Of a stretch of 64,000 nucleotides of DNA, positions 30,101 through 41,203 are shown in pieces. The stretch lies in contig JADJVC010000034.1 in the NCBI GenBank assembly GCA_016710685.1, forward strand, positions 1 to 64,000, read 5' to 3'. The notes under the pieces were generated by a model that did no database searches, was not told where the DNA came from, and saw nothing but the letters and a program-made list of their open reading frames with translations. Positions within the stretch are counted from its first letter, which is position 1; every line of letters starts with the position of its first letter. This DNA comes from Flavobacteriales bacterium. Its GTDB lineage: Bacteria; Bacteroidota; Bacteroidia; Flavobacteriales_F; PHOS-HE28. A program made the position numbers and the translations under genes.

Positions 30101-33100
30101 ACGGCTTCGCTCACGGGCAACTTGGCGGGCCTTGTCTTCGCATGGTCGCCGCAGCCCGGTGCTGGCCAAGGCACGGCGAACGCCACAGCGCTTTGCCCGG
30201 ACAACTATACCGTAACCGTGACGAACGCAGCAGGCTGCGACACGGTGATCACCTTCAGCATAGATGCTCCGCCGCCGTTGGTGCCGGACCTGCAAGTGAC
30301 CGATGCTTCCTGCGGCACGGCTTGCGATGGCCTTGTAGTTTGCCCCACTTCGGGTGGCGTTGGTCCGTACATGTACTTCTGGTCGCCGCCACCGGGCTCG
30401 GGCCAAGGCACTTCCACGGCTGGCGGGCTTTGCCCGGGTGATTACATGGTTACCGTCACGGACAGTAACGGATGCGATACCACGTTGCAATTCACCATTT
30501 CCCGTCCGGCGGGTATAATGGCCACGGCGGTTATCACACCTTCGACGTGCTCCAATACCTGCGATGGCACCATTACGGTAACGGCCACAGGCGGCGTGTT
30601 GCCTTACACATGGAACTGGGTGCCGGAGCCCGGCACCGGTCAAGGCACTTCTTCCGCTGGTGGTCTTTGCCCCGGGACGTACAACGTCACCATTAGCGAT
30701 CAAGCGAGCTGCGATACCACCATAGCATTTGTAGTTGGATCGCCCGCACCGATAGACCCGCATGCCACCGTGAACAACGAGACTTGCGCGGGTCCATGCG
30801 ATGGTTCCGTAACCGTTGCACCCACCGGTGGCAGCGGTTCGTACAGCTTTGCGTGGATACCTTCCAGCTTGGGTTCGGGCAACTTCGTAGGGAACCTTTG
30901 CGCGGGCGATTACACCTCCATTATCACGGACAGCAACGGCTGCGACACCACTTGGAATTTCACCATTCTGCCGGTCCCGCCATTTAATGCCAGCGTGTCG
31001 GCAGTAACCGCAGTTAGCTGCGCGAACAGTTGCGACGGCACGGCCACGGCGGACATTCCCGGTGGCATTGCGGGCCTGACGCTCACGTGGGCACCGGCAC
31101 CGGTTACGGGCCAAGGCACGTTGACCGCCACCGACCTTTGCCCCGGACCGCACACGTTGACGATAGCCGATGCCGCGGGCTGCGACACGGTGATCAACTT
31201 CACCATTGATGCGCCTACACCGTTGGCACCGGTGCTGAACGTGACGGATGCTTCCTGCGGAACTGCAGGCGACGGCGCGGCGGACATTACCACGACCGGT
31301 GGCACGCCCGGCTACACTTACGTGTGGACACCTGCGCCGGGTTCTGGCCAAGGTACTTCTTCGGTGGGCGGACTTTGCCCGGATAACTACACCGTGACGA
31401 TCACGGATGCGGCGGGTTGTGATACCACGTTGCAGTTCACCATTGCTCGGCCAGCGAGCATCATGGCCACGGCAACGATCACTCCGGCCAGCTGCGCGAA
31501 CATTTGCGACGGCACGATCAACGTAACTGCCATCGGCGGCGTTGAGCCATACACTTGGAACTGGGTTCCTGATCCCGGCACGGGCCAAGGCACGTCTTCC
31601 GTTGGCGGCTTGTGTCCCGGGACTTACAACGTCACCATTAGCGATCAAGCGGGCTGCGACACCACCTTTGCTTTTGTTGTTGGATCCCCTGCGCCGATCG
31701 ATCCGCACGGCACCTTCACTAACGAAACTTGCGCCGGTCCATGCGATGGCACGGCGAGCGTAGCGCCCACCGGCGGCAGCGGCATATTCACTTACGCGTG
31801 GGTACCGGCCAGCTTGGGCACGGCGGCTTCGGTGAGCGGTCTTTGCGCCGGGGATTACAGCGTAACGGTATCGGACAACGCGGGTTGCGACAGCACTTGG
31901 AGCTTCACCATTTTGCCTGTTCCGCCGTTCAATGCCAGCTTGTCGGCAGTAACCGCGGCGAGCTGCGCGAACAGTTGCGACGGCACGGCCACTGCGGATA
32001 TTCCCGGCGGCATTGCGGGTTTGACGCTCACTTGGGCTCCAACACCGGTAACGGGCCAAGGCACGTTGACCGCCACGGATCTTTGTCCCGGACCGCACAC
32101 GTTGACGATAGCCGATGCCGCGGGCTGCGACACGGTGATCAACTTCACCATTGATGCGCCAACGCCATTAGCACCGGTGCTGAACGTGATCAACGCGAGT
32201 TGCGGAACGGCATGCGATGGCGCGGCCACGATCACCATGGCCGGTGGTACGCCGGGCTACACCTACGTATGGACGCCGGAACCCGGCACGGGCCAAGGCA
32301 CGGCTTCGGTCGGAGCGCTTTGTCCGGACAATTACATCGTGACCGTAACGGATACCGCAGGCTGCGACACCACGTTACAGTTCACCATTTCACGGCCCGG
32401 CGGCATTATGGCCACGGGCGTAGTAAGCCCGGCGAGCTGCTCCAATATTTGTGATGGCACGATCACGGTAACGGCATCGGGAGGCGTGCCGCCTTACACG
32501 TGGAACTGGGTTCCGGAGCCCGGACTTGGGCAGGGTACATCTTCCGTGAGCCAGTTGTGCCCCGGAACGTACAACGTCACCATCGGCGACCAAGCGGGTT
32601 GCGACACAACGATCGCATTTGTTGTGGGATCTCCAGCGCCCATCGATCCCCACGGCACCTTCACCAATGAAAGCTGCGCTGGTCCCTGCGATGGTTCTGC
32701 CACAGTAGCGCCCACGGGCGGTAGCGGTTCCTTCAGCTTTTCGTGGACCCCGGCCGGCTTGGGCAACGGCAACTTCGTGGGTGGCCTTTGCGCTGGCGAC
32801 TACAGTTCCACCATCACGGACAGCAACGGTTGCGACAGCACGTGGAGCTTCACCGTTGAACCCACTTCTCCTATACAGGCCGCTGTGGCCACCATTGATG
32901 GTTTCTGCCACAACGATTGCAACGGCGAAGCCACGGTAACGGCCACCGGTGGCGCGGGCGGTTTCAGCTATGCGTGGACACCGGAACCGCAAGCGGGCCA
33001 AGGCACGGACCACGCCACGGGCTTCTGCGCGGGGCCGGGCTTTGTAGTGGTTACGGACGCAGGCGGCTGCGACACCACGGTGATCTTCGAGATCTTCAAG

Positions 33101-36100
33101 AACCAGCCCATCCAACCCAACCTTACCGTTTATCCGGAAAATTGCACAGGTCCCTGCACCGGTGAGGCGGGCGTTTCCCGGTGGGCGGGGTAGGGCCTTT
33201 CATGTATGATTGGCAGCCTGCGCCCTTGGTAAGTGGCCAAGGCACCAGCGCCGTCGTGGGCTTGTGCGCGGGAACGGCTTACACCGTCACCATCGTTGAC
33301 GCACTGGGTTGCGACACCACGATCGCATTCACCGTGGCACCGTTCGATCCGATCGTTCCGGTGGTAACGGTGAATGCCGCGACCTGCTCGGATGTTTGCG
33401 ATGGCAGCGCTTCTGTTTCAGCTACGGGTGGCTCGGGGCCATACGTGTACATCTGGGACCCAGTTCCGCCGAATGGCCAAGGCGACACCGTTGCAACGGG
33501 CTTGTGCGCGGGCACCTACCTGCTCACCGTTGCGGATGCCAACGGCTGCGACACCACGGTTTCATTCACCATCACAGCTCCGTTGCCCATTGATCCCATT
33601 GCCACTGTAACGCCCATTGCGTGCGGCGGGCAATGCAACGGTGCCATTGACCTCAACACGCAAGGCGGCAGCGGCAGCTTCACGTACACGTGGACGCCAC
33701 CCGCGCCCATCGGCGATGGCACGGCTAACGTGAGCGGACTTTGCGCAGGGGATTGGACGGTGATGATCGCGGACATCGCAGGCTGCGATACCAGCATCAC
33801 CTTCACCCTGGATGAGCCGTTGCCAGTGGCCGCCACCATGGACGTGCTCCCAGCCATTGCGGCGTGTGCGACGGTTCCGTGCAACTGCATCCCACGGGCG
33901 GTACTGCTCCGTACAGCTTCACCTTCGGGCCACCGTTGAACCTCTCCACAACGGACAGTTTGCTCACCGGTTTATGCGCTGGCGTGTACTCCGTTACGGT
34001 AACGGATGCGGCCGGTTGCTCCGTGCAATTGGCCATCGCCATTACGGATGCGGACGGTGAAGTGCTCACCATGAACAACGGCCAAACGTCTTGTCCGGGC
34101 GTGTGCGACGGCGAAGTTTCCGTGGCGTACAACTGTTCCGTAGCGCCTTGCACGGTGGCTTGGTCGGACCTCATCGGCAACCCGTTGGGGCAACCCAGTG
34201 ACACGCTTTCCAACCTGTGCGTTGGCGGCTATCTCGTAGCGGTGACCAACGGCAACGGCTGCATCTCCATCGACACGGCATTCGTTACGGAACCTGCGCC
34301 GTTGGTGGGTAACATCAGCAGTTCGCCCGTAAGTTGCATCGGTGCTTGCGACGGCACGGCCACCATCGGGATCACCGGTGGAACGGGTCCGTTCACCTTC
34401 ACCTGGAGCCCGGCACCGGGCGGCACGGGACAAGGCGCGCCGCATGCCACGGGGCTTTGCGCAGGGCCTTACGTGATCCATGTGGACGACCTCGGCGGAT
34501 GCGATGCGGACTTCAACGTGTTGATCACTGCGCCGACAGCTGTTGCGGTTTCGCCGGACGTTTCTGAAGTGACCTGTGCCGGTCTTTGCGATGGTGCGAT
34601 CAACTTGAACGCGCAAGGCGGAACGGGAACGCTCACCTACGTGTGGAGCCCGGCACCGCCGATGGGGCAGGGTACCGGTTCCGTGAGCGGACTTTGCCCC
34701 GGCTCGTATTCCGTGCTCGTGTTTGACGGCCACAATTGCGACACCACCATCACCTTCACCTTGGCGGATCCCGCGCCTGTTGTGCTTTCCGGAACGGCAA
34801 CGCTGAGCCATTGCGCGGTGTGCGATGGCACGGCAGAAGTAACCGCAACCGGTGGCACCGGCGCATTGGGCATTGAATGGACCAGCGGCGGAAATATCGT
34901 AGGCACGGACAGCGCGCTCACGGGATTGTGCGCAGGTGTTTACACGGCCACGGCCACGGACGCGCAAGGATGCATGGCCATGCAAACGCTGGTGGTTCCG
35001 GATGCAACGGCGGAACTACTCACCGTAACGAACGGACAAACGTTGTGTGCGAATACGTGCGACGGTGAAGTGAGCGTGAGCTACAACTGTAGCGTGCCGC
35101 CTTGCATCACCACTTGGCTTGATGCATCCGGCGGGCAACTGGCGCAGGGCCAGGACACCCTAAGCGACCTGTGCGCAGGAATGTACTTTGTGGTGGTAGG
35201 CAACGGCGATGGCTGCACGGCCATCGACACTGCATTGGTAACGCCTTCGCAAACGATCACGCCGAATTTGAGCACCATGCCAGTGACGTGCAACGGCGCG
35301 TGCGACGGCATCGCCACGGTAGGCCCAATGGGCGGAATAGCGCCTTACACATTCTTGTGGGACAACGGTGATACCACGGCACAAGTCACCGGCCTATGCG
35401 CCGGCACGTATGGCGTTACCATCAGCGATGCCAGCGGTTGCGACACGCTTGTGAACGTGTTGATCACCGCGCCGCAGCCCATCACGGTGGCCGTGCAAAG
35501 CGAAGATGTTTCGTGCAACGGAACATGCGATGGCAGCATCGTTGTCAGTCCTTCCGGCGGAAGCGGATCGTTCACCTACGTGTGGTCGCCTTCGCCCCCC
35601 AGCGGGTTGGGCAGCAACGGCGCGTTCGACCTGTGCCCCGGCACGTGGATGGTAACGATCGCTGACACGCACGGCTGCGACACCACGTTGAGCATCATCA
35701 TCGCGGAACCCGCGCCGATCATGATCACCGCGAGTGCCACCATGAGTGATTGCGGTGTGTGCAACGGAACGGCCGAAATCGAGATCAACGGCGGCACCGC
35801 GCCTTATGCATCGGCTTGGTTGCTGGGCGGGGCCATCGTAGGCACGGACACCGCCATCACCGGCCTGTGCGCCGGGCTATATAGCGCGGTGGTGCAGGAT
35901 GCAAACGGTTGCCTCGCACACAAACCCGTGGCCATTGGCGACATCGGCGGGGAAGTCCTGCAAACGCCATCCACCTTGCTCACCTGCCCCACGGATTGCA
36001 ACGGTCAATTGGTAGTGAATTACAACTGCGGCACTCCGGCTTGCACCGTGGCGTGGTACAACGGCATGGGCACCGACCTGAACCAGTCCGGCGACACCAT

Positions 36101-38372
36101 TAACAACCTGTGCTTCGGCACCTATTTCGTGCAAGTGACCAACGGCGCGGGCTGCATTTCGATCGACACGGCGCACGTAATTCCGCCGCCGACCATTCAA
36201 GCCAACCTCACCACCACGCCCGAGCTCTGCGCAGGCAGTTGCAACGGCACGGCGCTGGTAGCACCCACCGGCGGGACCGGCAGCACGTACACCTACCTCT
36301 GGGATCCGACGGTAGTGGGCCAAGGCGGTCCGCAAGCGGTGTTCATGTGTGCCGGCCCTTACACGGTAACGATCACGGACAGTGTGGGCTGCTTCATAAA
36401 CCAAGGCGTGAACATCCTATCGCCGCAACCTTTAACGGGCACATTCACCGTGGTGCAGAACAACTGCAAAGGCGCGGATGATGGGTCCATCACGGTAGTG
36501 GGCCAAGGCGGCACGGGGCTCATCAGCTACACGTGGTCTCCGGAACCCGGTGGCGGCCAAGGGACAGGCACCGCCACGGGCCTCACCGAAGGCACGTGGA
36601 ACGTAACGCTGGGCGATGTGAACGGCTGCGACACCACCATTTCCATCACTTTGGTGGATCCACCGGGCATGAACGTGATCGTAACGCACACCGACAACGG
36701 TTGCTTCAACGATTGCGTGGCCACTGCGCATGCTGAAATTTCCGGCGGCACCGCGCCATACATCACGGTTTGGACCGATACCAGCGGCACCGTGATCGAC
36801 GTGAACACCTTGGACGTATTCGGCCTGTGCGGCGGCGACTACGTGTTCACCGTAACGGACAGCAGCGGATGCTCCATCGCGTCCGCGTTCACTGTTGCCA
36901 CCGGCGTGCCCATCGACGCGGGCTTGGTGGTGCAGGGTGAAACCTGCAACGGTCCTTGCGACGGCACCGCAACTGTTTCGCCTACCGGCGGATCGGGATC
37001 GGGCTACGGCTACCTCTGGGTACCCGATGTGAACGGGCAAGGCACCGAAACCGCTACTGATCTATGCCCTGGAAACTACACCGTCACCATCACCGACGGG
37101 CTGGGTTGCGACAGTGTATTCGCCTTCACCGTGGATCCGTTCACACCGCTTCTGCCGAATGCAAATGTGCAAGATGTATCATGCAACGGCTCGTGCGATG
37201 GCGTTATCAGCCTCAACGTTTCCGGAGGCACGGGCACCATTACCTACGTGTGGTCGCCGGAGCCGCCAGTTGGCCAAGGCACTGCGGAAGCATCCGGACT
37301 TTGTCCGCAAGTTTGGGAAGTCACCATCGCGGACGGTGCGGGTTGTGACACCACGTTGAGCTTCACCATTTCCGAACCGGAACCCTTGGTGGTAGCGGTG
37401 GATGAAGTGCTGCCTTCCAGCTGTCCCACGGCTACGGATGGTTCCATCACCATCACTGCGAGCGGCGGCACAACGGATTACAGCTACGCATGGACCGGCC
37501 CCGGCGGCTTCACTTCCAACTTGGAAGATCTGCCCGCCGTGATGAGCGGTATTTACGACCTCACCGTAACGGACCAACACGGTTGCATGGCAACGCTACA
37601 AGTCACGGTGGGCGCGCTCAGCAGCGTAGTTGCTGTTGCGGGTGTTGACCAAACGGTTTGCGCCGGCGGAACGTTGACGCTGGACGGATCTGCAAGCCAA
37701 GGCGCTACGGATCACGTATGGAATGAACTCGGCGGAAATGTTGTGGGCATTACTGCGATCGTGCAACTCACAGGCATTTCAGTCGGACCACACAGCTACG
37801 TACTTACAGTCTCCGATGGCGTATGTACGGCAACAGATACCGTGCAGGTGCAGATCTTGGCATCGCCATCCGTTGATGCCGGTCCGGACCAGGAAGTCTT
37901 CCTGCAAGGCACCGTCACCTTGGGCGGCGCGCCGAGCGGTCCTCCGGGCAGCAGTTTCGTATGGCAACCGGACAGTTTGTTGGACCACTTCGACAGCGCG
38001 AACCCGTTGGCCACAGTTGACGCTACAACGCTGTTCATCCTCACCGTAACCAGCCCCGAAGGCTGCATCGGAACGGACAGCGTGTTGATCACCGTGGTGC
38101 CGGAGATCAAAGTGCCAAGCGGCTTCACGCCCAACGGCGACGGCCACAACGACACGTGGATACTTGACTTCGCGCCGCTGTTCCCAGGCATCGAAGTACA
38201 GATCTTCAGCCGCTGGGGCGAACCGCTCTTCCGCAGCGTAGGCTACGCCACCCCGTGGGATGGCAAAGTGGACGGAACGGTAGTGCCGGTGGGAACGTAC
38301 TACTACGCCATTGAACTCAACGACCCGCGCTTCCCCGATGCGCTCACCGGGCCGCTAACCGTGATCCGATAA
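27124..38372 (+). CDS. Giant SprB-repeat adhesin with CHU_C domain (frameshifted)
   Basis: About 3,750 residues. The start is MSHLRIARSPAGGVLAIVLL (27124), a signal peptide followed by QQTHYWVGGSGAWSDAAHWS and a beta-rich head domain (to about 27950). Then come roughly 41 SprB repeats, each of 70-80 residues with the core C-x2-3-C(D/N)G … GG..PY.Y.W.P … GLCAGTYTVTITD..GCDTT. The C-terminus has a PKD/Ig-like unit and a type B sorting domain (VPSGFTPNGDGHNDTW, VQIFSRWGEPLFRS, VGTYYYAIEL). Breaks: an in-frame TGA at 30004-30006 where a Cys codon is expected, and frameshifts near 30045, 33175 and 33860. In gliding relatives SprB forms mobile surface filaments; the same role is inferred here. The stop overlaps the next PorP/SprF start (TAATG). 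Confidence 0.85.
30275..32870 (+). repeat. 945-bp higher-order repeat within the SprB-like gene
   Basis: A block of four SprB repeats recurs with exact 945-bp spacing: PL(V/A)P…SCGTACDG begins at 30275, 31220 and 32165. Within each block the order is CGTACDG, CSN.CDG after GIMAT, CAGPCDG after PIDPH, and CANSCDG after PFNAS. The third block lacks the fourth unit. DNA identity is high (for example around 30990 versus 31935), pointing to recent duplication. Confidence 0.85.
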
Positions 38373-39313
38373 TGAGGAACACCCTGCGACACCTGCTCCT
38401 TCCGCTCGCGGCCATCGCTTGCGCAAGCACCTTACACGCCCAGCAGCTCCCGCAGCTGAGCCAGTACGTGAGCCAAGACTACCTCTATAATCCAGCGGTG
38501 GCGGGCAGCCGTCCGTGGTTCGAGGTGCGCAGCGCGCACCGCAACCAGTGGGTCGGCATTCAGGACGCGCCGCGCACCTTCACGCTAAGCGCCACCACGC
38601 CCATCGGCCAAAACATGGGCGTGGGCGGCTACATCTTCACGGATAACGTGGGGCCAACGCGGCGCACCGGCTTCCAACTGAGCTACGCCTACCACCTCAA
38701 GATCACCAGCGACATCAAGCTCGGCCTCGGCGTGTCCTTCGGCATGTTGCAATTCCTGATCGACGGTAGTAAGATCCAATTCCACGAAGCCGACGATCCA
38801 CTACTGGACGATCAACTGCGCGGCTCACTGATGCCCGACGCCACCTTCGGCGCATACCTCTACCACGAAAGATGGTGGTTCGGCGCAACGGCACCACAAT
38901 TGTTGCGGAACAGGATCTGGTTTTTCGACCAGAACGACCAAAGTCTCAGCACCCTCGCCGCGCACTACTACGCCATGGGCGGCTACCGCATCCCCATCGG
39001 CTCGGACCTGAAAATAGAGCCGTCGTTCTTAGTGAAATACGTAGATCCCGTTCCCCCGAAAGTAGACCTCACCGCCACCATCCGCTACAAGGACCAGGTC
39101 TGGTTAGGCGCCACCTACCGCACGGACGACGCACTGAGCTTCATGGTGGGCTACTGGATGAAGAAGACCTTCCAGTTCGGCTACAGCTACGACCTCACCA
39201 CAACCAACCTGCAGCGCTACACCAGCGGCACGCACGAGATCATGTTGGGGATCACGTTTGGGAAGGCTGCGCCGGCGGTGCCGGTTGCGGAAGGTGCTGC
39301 TCCGGTGGAGTAG
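38372..39313 (+). CDS. PorP/SprF-family T9SS outer-membrane protein (copy 2)
   Basis: Intact, 313 residues. Signal peptide MRNTLRHLLLPLAAIACAST; hallmarks LSQYVSQDYLYNPAVAGSRP, RNQWVGIQDAPRTFTLSATT, GGYIFTDNVGPTRRTGFQLS, FQFGYSYDLTTTNLQRYTSG, THEIMLGITF. It directly follows the SprB-like adhesin with a TAATG overlap, the same order as sprB-sprF in gliding relatives, where SprF is needed for surface export of SprB. It ends with an Ala/Pro/Val-rich tail (GKAAPAVPVAEGAAPVE). It is the last gene of the first operon: the next plus-strand gene is 230 bp away. Confidence 0.92.
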   Translation: MRNTLRHLLLPLAAIACASTLHAQQLPQLSQYVSQDYLYNPAVAGSRPWFEVRSAHRNQWVGIQDAPRTFTLSATTPIGQNMGVGGYIFTDNVGPTRRTGFQLSYAYHLKITSDIKLGLGVSFGMLQFLIDGSKIQFHEADDPLLDDQLRGSLMPDATFGAYLYHERWWFGATAPQLLRNRIWFFDQNDQSLSTLAAHYYAMGGYRIPIGSDLKIEPSFLVKYVDPVPPKVDLTATIRYKDQVWLGATYRTDDALSFMVGYWMKKTFQFGYSYDLTTTNLQRYTSGTHEIMLGITFGKAAPAVPVAEGAAPVE

Positions 39314-39544
39314 GGGGGATTGCACGTGCGGCTGTCATGCCGGGCGAAGACCCCCACACTCCCGCAAGTGTTCCAGCCTTCTAAGTCTGTGTTTTTTTAT
39401 AGGTTGGGTCACTTGTGGCACCAAGTGCAACTTTCCTTCTTGGTCTAACCAAGAAGTCCTCAGACTTCCACGGATAAAGGAAAGTCCTTCTGCATCAGGG
39501 ATGACGCTCGTGCATTCTCCACCGCCATTCCCTACTTTCCCGCC
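39314..39544. other. Intergenic region with nested hairpins
   Basis: No gene is seen. It holds a T7 run (39392-39398), CACTTG-TGGCAC-CAAGTG (39410-39427), a perfect 8-bp hairpin CTTCTTGG-TCTAA-CCAAGAAG (39436-39456), and the outer pair AAGTCTG (39383-39389)/CAGACTT (39461-39467). These could terminate the first T9SS operon or be a structured repeat element. Confidence 0.5.
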
Positions 39545-40078
39545 ATGGACCGCACCACCTTTCTCCGCAACATGTTGGGCAAAGCCGCCCTGCTCACCCT
39601 GCCGCCGTGGGCCATGTTGCCCAAGCCTGAGCAAGACCGCTTGGCATGGACGCAGAACTGCCACGGGGTCTTTGTATTCAGCAACTTTGTTCGTGGTTTC
39701 CAGTACCACGATGGCCCGAAGCTGATCCACCGCATGCAGGCGGAGGACACGTTAGATCTGGTGCGCGAACACGACAACGAGCACGACACCAATGCCGTGG
39801 CCGTGTACTGGGAAGGGCAGAAGCTGGGCTACCTGCCCATGGGCGAAAACGTGAGTTTGGCCACCATGCTGGACCATGGTCTGTTGCTGGAAGCCGAGGT
39901 GGCCTACACCGCGCCGGAGCTGGACCCGTGGGAGCAATGCTACATTTCGGTCTACCTGCTGATGCCGGCCACGCCCAGTTTCGATGCTTACATGGCGGAT
40001 TACATGGAGCGCCCGGATGCGGGGTATAAACTGCGGCCGGAGTATGGGGGAGATGCCCCGCTGGGCAATCCTATTTAA
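39545..40078 (+). CDS. HIRAN-domain protein with signal-like N-terminus
   Basis: Intact, 177 residues. The N-terminus MDRTTFLRNMLGKAALLTLP resembles a secretion signal (basic start, hydrophobic core). The rest is a HIRAN-type domain: FVRGFQYHDGPKLIHRMQAE, LVREHDNEHDTNAVAVYWEG, QKLGYLPMGENVSLATMLDH. HIRAN domains usually bind DNA ends in helicase/nuclease proteins; a stand-alone, apparently exported form must do something else, which I cannot name. The C-terminal tail overlaps the convergent T9SS gene by 8 bp. It lies between the two T9SS operons but has its own spacing. Confidence 0.75.
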   Translation: MDRTTFLRNMLGKAALLTLPPWAMLPKPEQDRLAWTQNCHGVFVFSNFVRGFQYHDGPKLIHRMQAEDTLDLVREHDNEHDTNAVAVYWEGQKLGYLPMGENVSLATMLDHGLLLEAEVAYTAPELDPWEQCYISVYLLMPATPSFDAYMADYMERPDAGYKLRPEYGGDAPLGNPI

Positions 40079-40988
40079 TCTTCACCAGCGTACCCCGCAA
40101 ACTGCGCCCCCCGCACTCGGCCCGGTACACATACGCCCCACTTGCAAGCCCCGAAAGGTCCAACTCCACCATGACCGCACCGGGTGTTGATTCCAATACA
40201 AGCCGGCCGAACGCATCGAAGAGTGCGAAGCGCACGATCGGCCCGTGGGCTGAAGTGATCGTTACGCGATCGATCGTCGGCTGCGGATACAAGGAGAGGA
40301 TCGGAGCAGGTTCTACTTCCGGAACGCCCAGCACGATGTTCACTTCACAATCCGGATAGGCCGGGTTGCTCCACAGCAAGTCATCGCCGTTGCCGTAGCA
40401 GGTCAACATCAGGGAGTCGCCGGGCACTTCCAAGGAAAAGCTCCGCGCTTGCGCTGGGAACAACGGGCCATGGATGCTGCCCACACCGTCGATCCATTGT
40501 TCGTGGAGCTGCAAGGGCAAATTCCCGAGGTATTCCTGGAACTGGATCCGTTTGCTGTATGTGCTACCGACAAGGACGCTATCAATTCCGGAGACATGAA
40601 GCCAGTCATCAAAATCACTGATGTGGAACAACGCTGAGTCGCCTATGCCGAGGGAAAAGTCATACAGCTCAAATGGAGTGTCGCCATCCACATGCAAAAG
40701 CACCACATCGCCTATTTGCTGCACCAGACCCTCGAATTGCGGTGCGGCGCCGGTGTCGGGCGCGGAATTGGAGACCATTATGTTCCACGTATCCGCACCG
40801 ATCACGGAGTCGCCTGCGAATGAAAACGCACGCGAAGTTGTTTCCGTAAAGCCGGGGTTTAGCGGGCTACCGTGGGGATAGGTATCGGCCACATTCCACC
40901 AGGCGTTGCCTTCTGCGAAGGGGTTTACCGGCTGTGCGAAGCCGTTCAAGGAAGTTAATAGCAGCACGAAGAGCATGATTTTCTTCAT
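40071..40988 (-). CDS. Secreted protein with T9SS type A domain
   Basis: Intact, 305 residues from MKKIMLFVLLLTSLNGFAQ (40988), a strong signal peptide. The body (NAWWNVADTYPHGSPLNPGF, FELYDFSLGIGDSALFHI, RIQFQEYLGNLPLQLHEQWI, DGVGSIHGPLFP) follows the 'T9SS C-terminal target' secreted proteins that carry a short beta-sandwich with YDFsLkvGDtl-like text. The C-terminus (LSLYPQPTIDRVTITSAHGP, VRFALFDAFGRLVLESTP, LASGAYVYRAECGGRSLRGT) is a type A sorting domain. The start is supported by a -7 box 68 bp upstream. Function is unknown. Confidence 0.85.
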   Translation of the reverse strand: MKKIMLFVLLLTSLNGFAQPVNPFAEGNAWWNVADTYPHGSPLNPGFTETTSRAFSFAGDSVIGADTWNIMVSNSAPDTGAAPQFEGLVQQIGDVVLLHVDGDTPFELYDFSLGIGDSALFHISDFDDWLHVSGIDSVLVGSTYSKRIQFQEYLGNLPLQLHEQWIDGVGSIHGPLFPAQARSFSLEVPGDSLMLTCYGNGDDLLWSNPAYPDCEVNIVLGVPEVEPAPILSLYPQPTIDRVTITSAHGPIVRFALFDAFGRLVLESTPGAVMVELDLSGLASGAYVYRAECGGRSLRGTLVKIK

Positions 40989-41055
40989 AGCAAATTGAAT
41001 CTTAGCGGTTACACGGACTGAAGTTAAGGGCATGTAGAAAACGTGTACACATTCG

Positions 41056-41064
41056 GCGAATTTA
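41056..41064 (-). promoter_or_regulatory. -7 box of the 40988 gene
   Basis: The minus strand reads TAAATTCGC preceded by CACCCC, the same 15 bases as ahead of tRNA-Arg (24346-24360). TTGA lies 14 bases further upstream. Confidence 0.45.
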
Positions 41065-41131
41065 GGGGTGCAAACCGGTCAACGCTAAGGTTTCCCGGTT
41101 CCTTCATTGGCATGAATCTTGGTCTATGCCT

Positions 41132-41140
41132 TAAATTGCG
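41132..41140 (+). promoter_or_regulatory. Possible -7 box of the second T9SS operon
   Basis: TAAATTGCG, with TTGG 21 bases upstream at 41107-41110. It is 64 bases ahead of the 41204 start codon. The match to TAnnTTTG is imperfect. Confidence 0.3.
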
Positions 41141-41203
41141 CCCCCTCCGGAAAAGGTGGACATGGAAGAAGCTTATACCTGAAGTTCACACCGTTCCACG
41201 CCC

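Noticed and set aside
27280..32098. Long minus-strand frames (757 and 681 residues) opposite the SprB-like gene
   Set aside because: Arg/Ala/Gly-rich antisense text produced by the GC-rich tandem repeats; the periodicity follows the plus-strand protein.
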